64,000 bases of DNA from contig JANNUS010000010.1 in NCBI GenBank assembly GCA_031395485.1, positions 62,001-126,000 on the forward strand, written 5' to 3'. The translations under genes and the position numbers were made by a program. The notes under the pieces were generated by a model. That model did not search any database and was not told the DNA's origin. It was given only the letters and a program-made list of their open reading frames with translations. Positions 63,367 through 64,000 of this stretch are shown here, piece after piece (positions within the stretch are counted from its first letter, which is position 1; each line of letters begins with the position of its first letter). The DNA comes from UBA2336 sp031395485. Its GTDB lineage: Bacteria > Bacteroidota > Bacteroidia > Cytophagales > Cyclobacteriaceae.

Positions 63367-64000
63367 ATGAGGACTAGAAAAATAGCAATAATTGGGGTTG
63401 GAGGCGTTGGCGGGTACTTTGGTTTTAAAGTTTCTCGAAGTAACGAGGATAGTAAAATAAATGAAATAACAATTGTAGCTCGTGGAGAAACCTACAAGTT
63501 ACTAAAAGAAAGAGGTCTTGTTCTTTTATCTGCCGAGGAAAATAATGCTACGATAAAACCTCAAAAACTAGTCGAAAATATATTTGATATTCATGAAGCA
63601 GATCTAATTATTATTAGTGTAAAGGAGTACGACCTTAAAAATATTTGCCTTCAATTAAAGAATATTATAAATGTTGAAACAATTATTTTGCCCTTAATGA
63701 ATGGTGTTGATATATACGAAAGAATTAGAGCTATAATACCCAATGGAATCGTTCTTCCCTCTTGCGTATATGTTGCATCGCACATTAAAGAAAAGGGAAT
63801 TATAGAACACAATGGAAATGCAGGAAAGATAATTTTAGGAAAAGACCCATTGCACATTGATTTTGAACCCAAATGGGTAATTGAGTTCTTAAAGGATAGT
63901 GGAATTGATGTTGTCTATAAAGAAAACACACTCTCTGATATTTGGACAAAATTTATCTTTATTGCAAGCTTTGGCCTAGTCACTGCAAGATATAATAAAT
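63367..64000 (+). CDS. Ketopantoate-reductase-like protein (PanE/ApbA), 3' end cut by the window
   Basis: The first 211 codons are visible. The NADP-binding Rossmann motif IIGVGGVGGYFG opens the protein, and VKEYDLKN (SVKEYD, the conserved catalytic-Lys region) and ILPLMNGVD follow, as in 2-dehydropantoate 2-reductase homologues. The window ends before the C-terminal domain. Control by the TetR gene suggests a specialised substrate rather than pantothenate housekeeping; that is inference. No stop is seen in the frame. Confidence 0.85.
   Translation, partial: MRTRKIAIIGVGGVGGYFGFKVSRSNEDSKINEITIVARGETYKLLKERGLVLLSAEENNATIKPQKLVENIFDIHEADLIIISVKEYDLKNICLQLKNIINVETIILPLMNGVDIYERIRAIIPNGIVLPSCVYVASHIKEKGIIEHNGNAGKIILGKDPLHIDFEPKWVIEFLKDSGIDVVYKENTLSDIWTKFIFIASFGLVTARYNK

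Overview
The window is a contiguous piece of a Bacteroidota chromosome, most likely Cytophagales-like. The evidence is a type IX secretion component (PorZ), a secreted metalloprotease with a type IX sorting tail, a DUF4834 protein, a very long SecA, a PcrB/GGGPS-family prenyltransferase, DapF/MurQ/Mre cell-wall genes, and several promoters with the Bacteroidota -7 box TAnnTTTG. Base composition looks moderately AT-rich and even. There is no rRNA operon, prophage, insertion sequence or CRISPR array. Genus and species cannot be decided from the sequence alone.

Layout. 1-7 kb: a 5'-truncated MutS-like ATPase, a frameshifted gene scrap, a fatty-acid desaturase, then lipid and amino-acid genes on the minus strand (gdh-psd; cdsA-CPBP protease). 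7-17 kb: dusB, an EamA transporter, purH and the complete rod-shape operon mreB-mreC-mreD-mrdA-rodA, with overlapping stops and starts from mreC onward. 17-21.5 kb: a ferredoxin, then tdk-porZ-recO. 21.5-25.7 kb: a two-component pair (kinase first) with a conspicuous operator-like repeat in front, a DUF1573 protein, and a small membrane/GGGPS operon. 25.8-36.7 kb (minus): M20 amidohydrolase, SPOR lipoprotein, secA, dapF, caspase-TPR protein, DUF4834 protein and carB. 36.8-44.7 kb: a histidine kinase, a type IX-secreted metalloprotease, an M19 dipeptidase, a peptidoglycan-recycling operon (cytochrome b5-like protein, BadF-type sugar kinase, murQ), a SprT-like protein and a tiny repeat lipoprotein. 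44.7-50.6 kb: der, era, initiator tRNA, rarA and a VWA-like membrane protein.

50.7-54.7 kb is the most accessory-looking part: a compact minus-strand operon of SDR reductase, degenerate CPBP protease, extended-SDR epimerase, small exported protein and an odd chimeric TPR protein. The TPR protein's N-terminus looks like the two ends of a sterol-desaturase-type protein with the core missing. 54.9-62.3 kb returns to housekeeping: DODA-type dioxygenase, clpC, WbqC, a Sua5/YciO protein, mltG, thioesterase and YihY. The right end holds a small membrane gene broken by one extra T, a TetR regulator with a near-perfect 26-bp palindrome at its promoter and a related site in front of the next gene, and a ketopantoate-reductase-like gene that runs off the window.

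Most genes are ordinary housekeeping functions. No complete, clearly undescribed system is evident. The best leads are the TetR operator pair and its PanE-like neighbour, the 11-bp-spaced TTAACAT repeats before the two-component operon, the desaturase-scar/TPR chimera in the accessory operon, and the family of imperfect palindromic repeats that fills many intergenic gaps.
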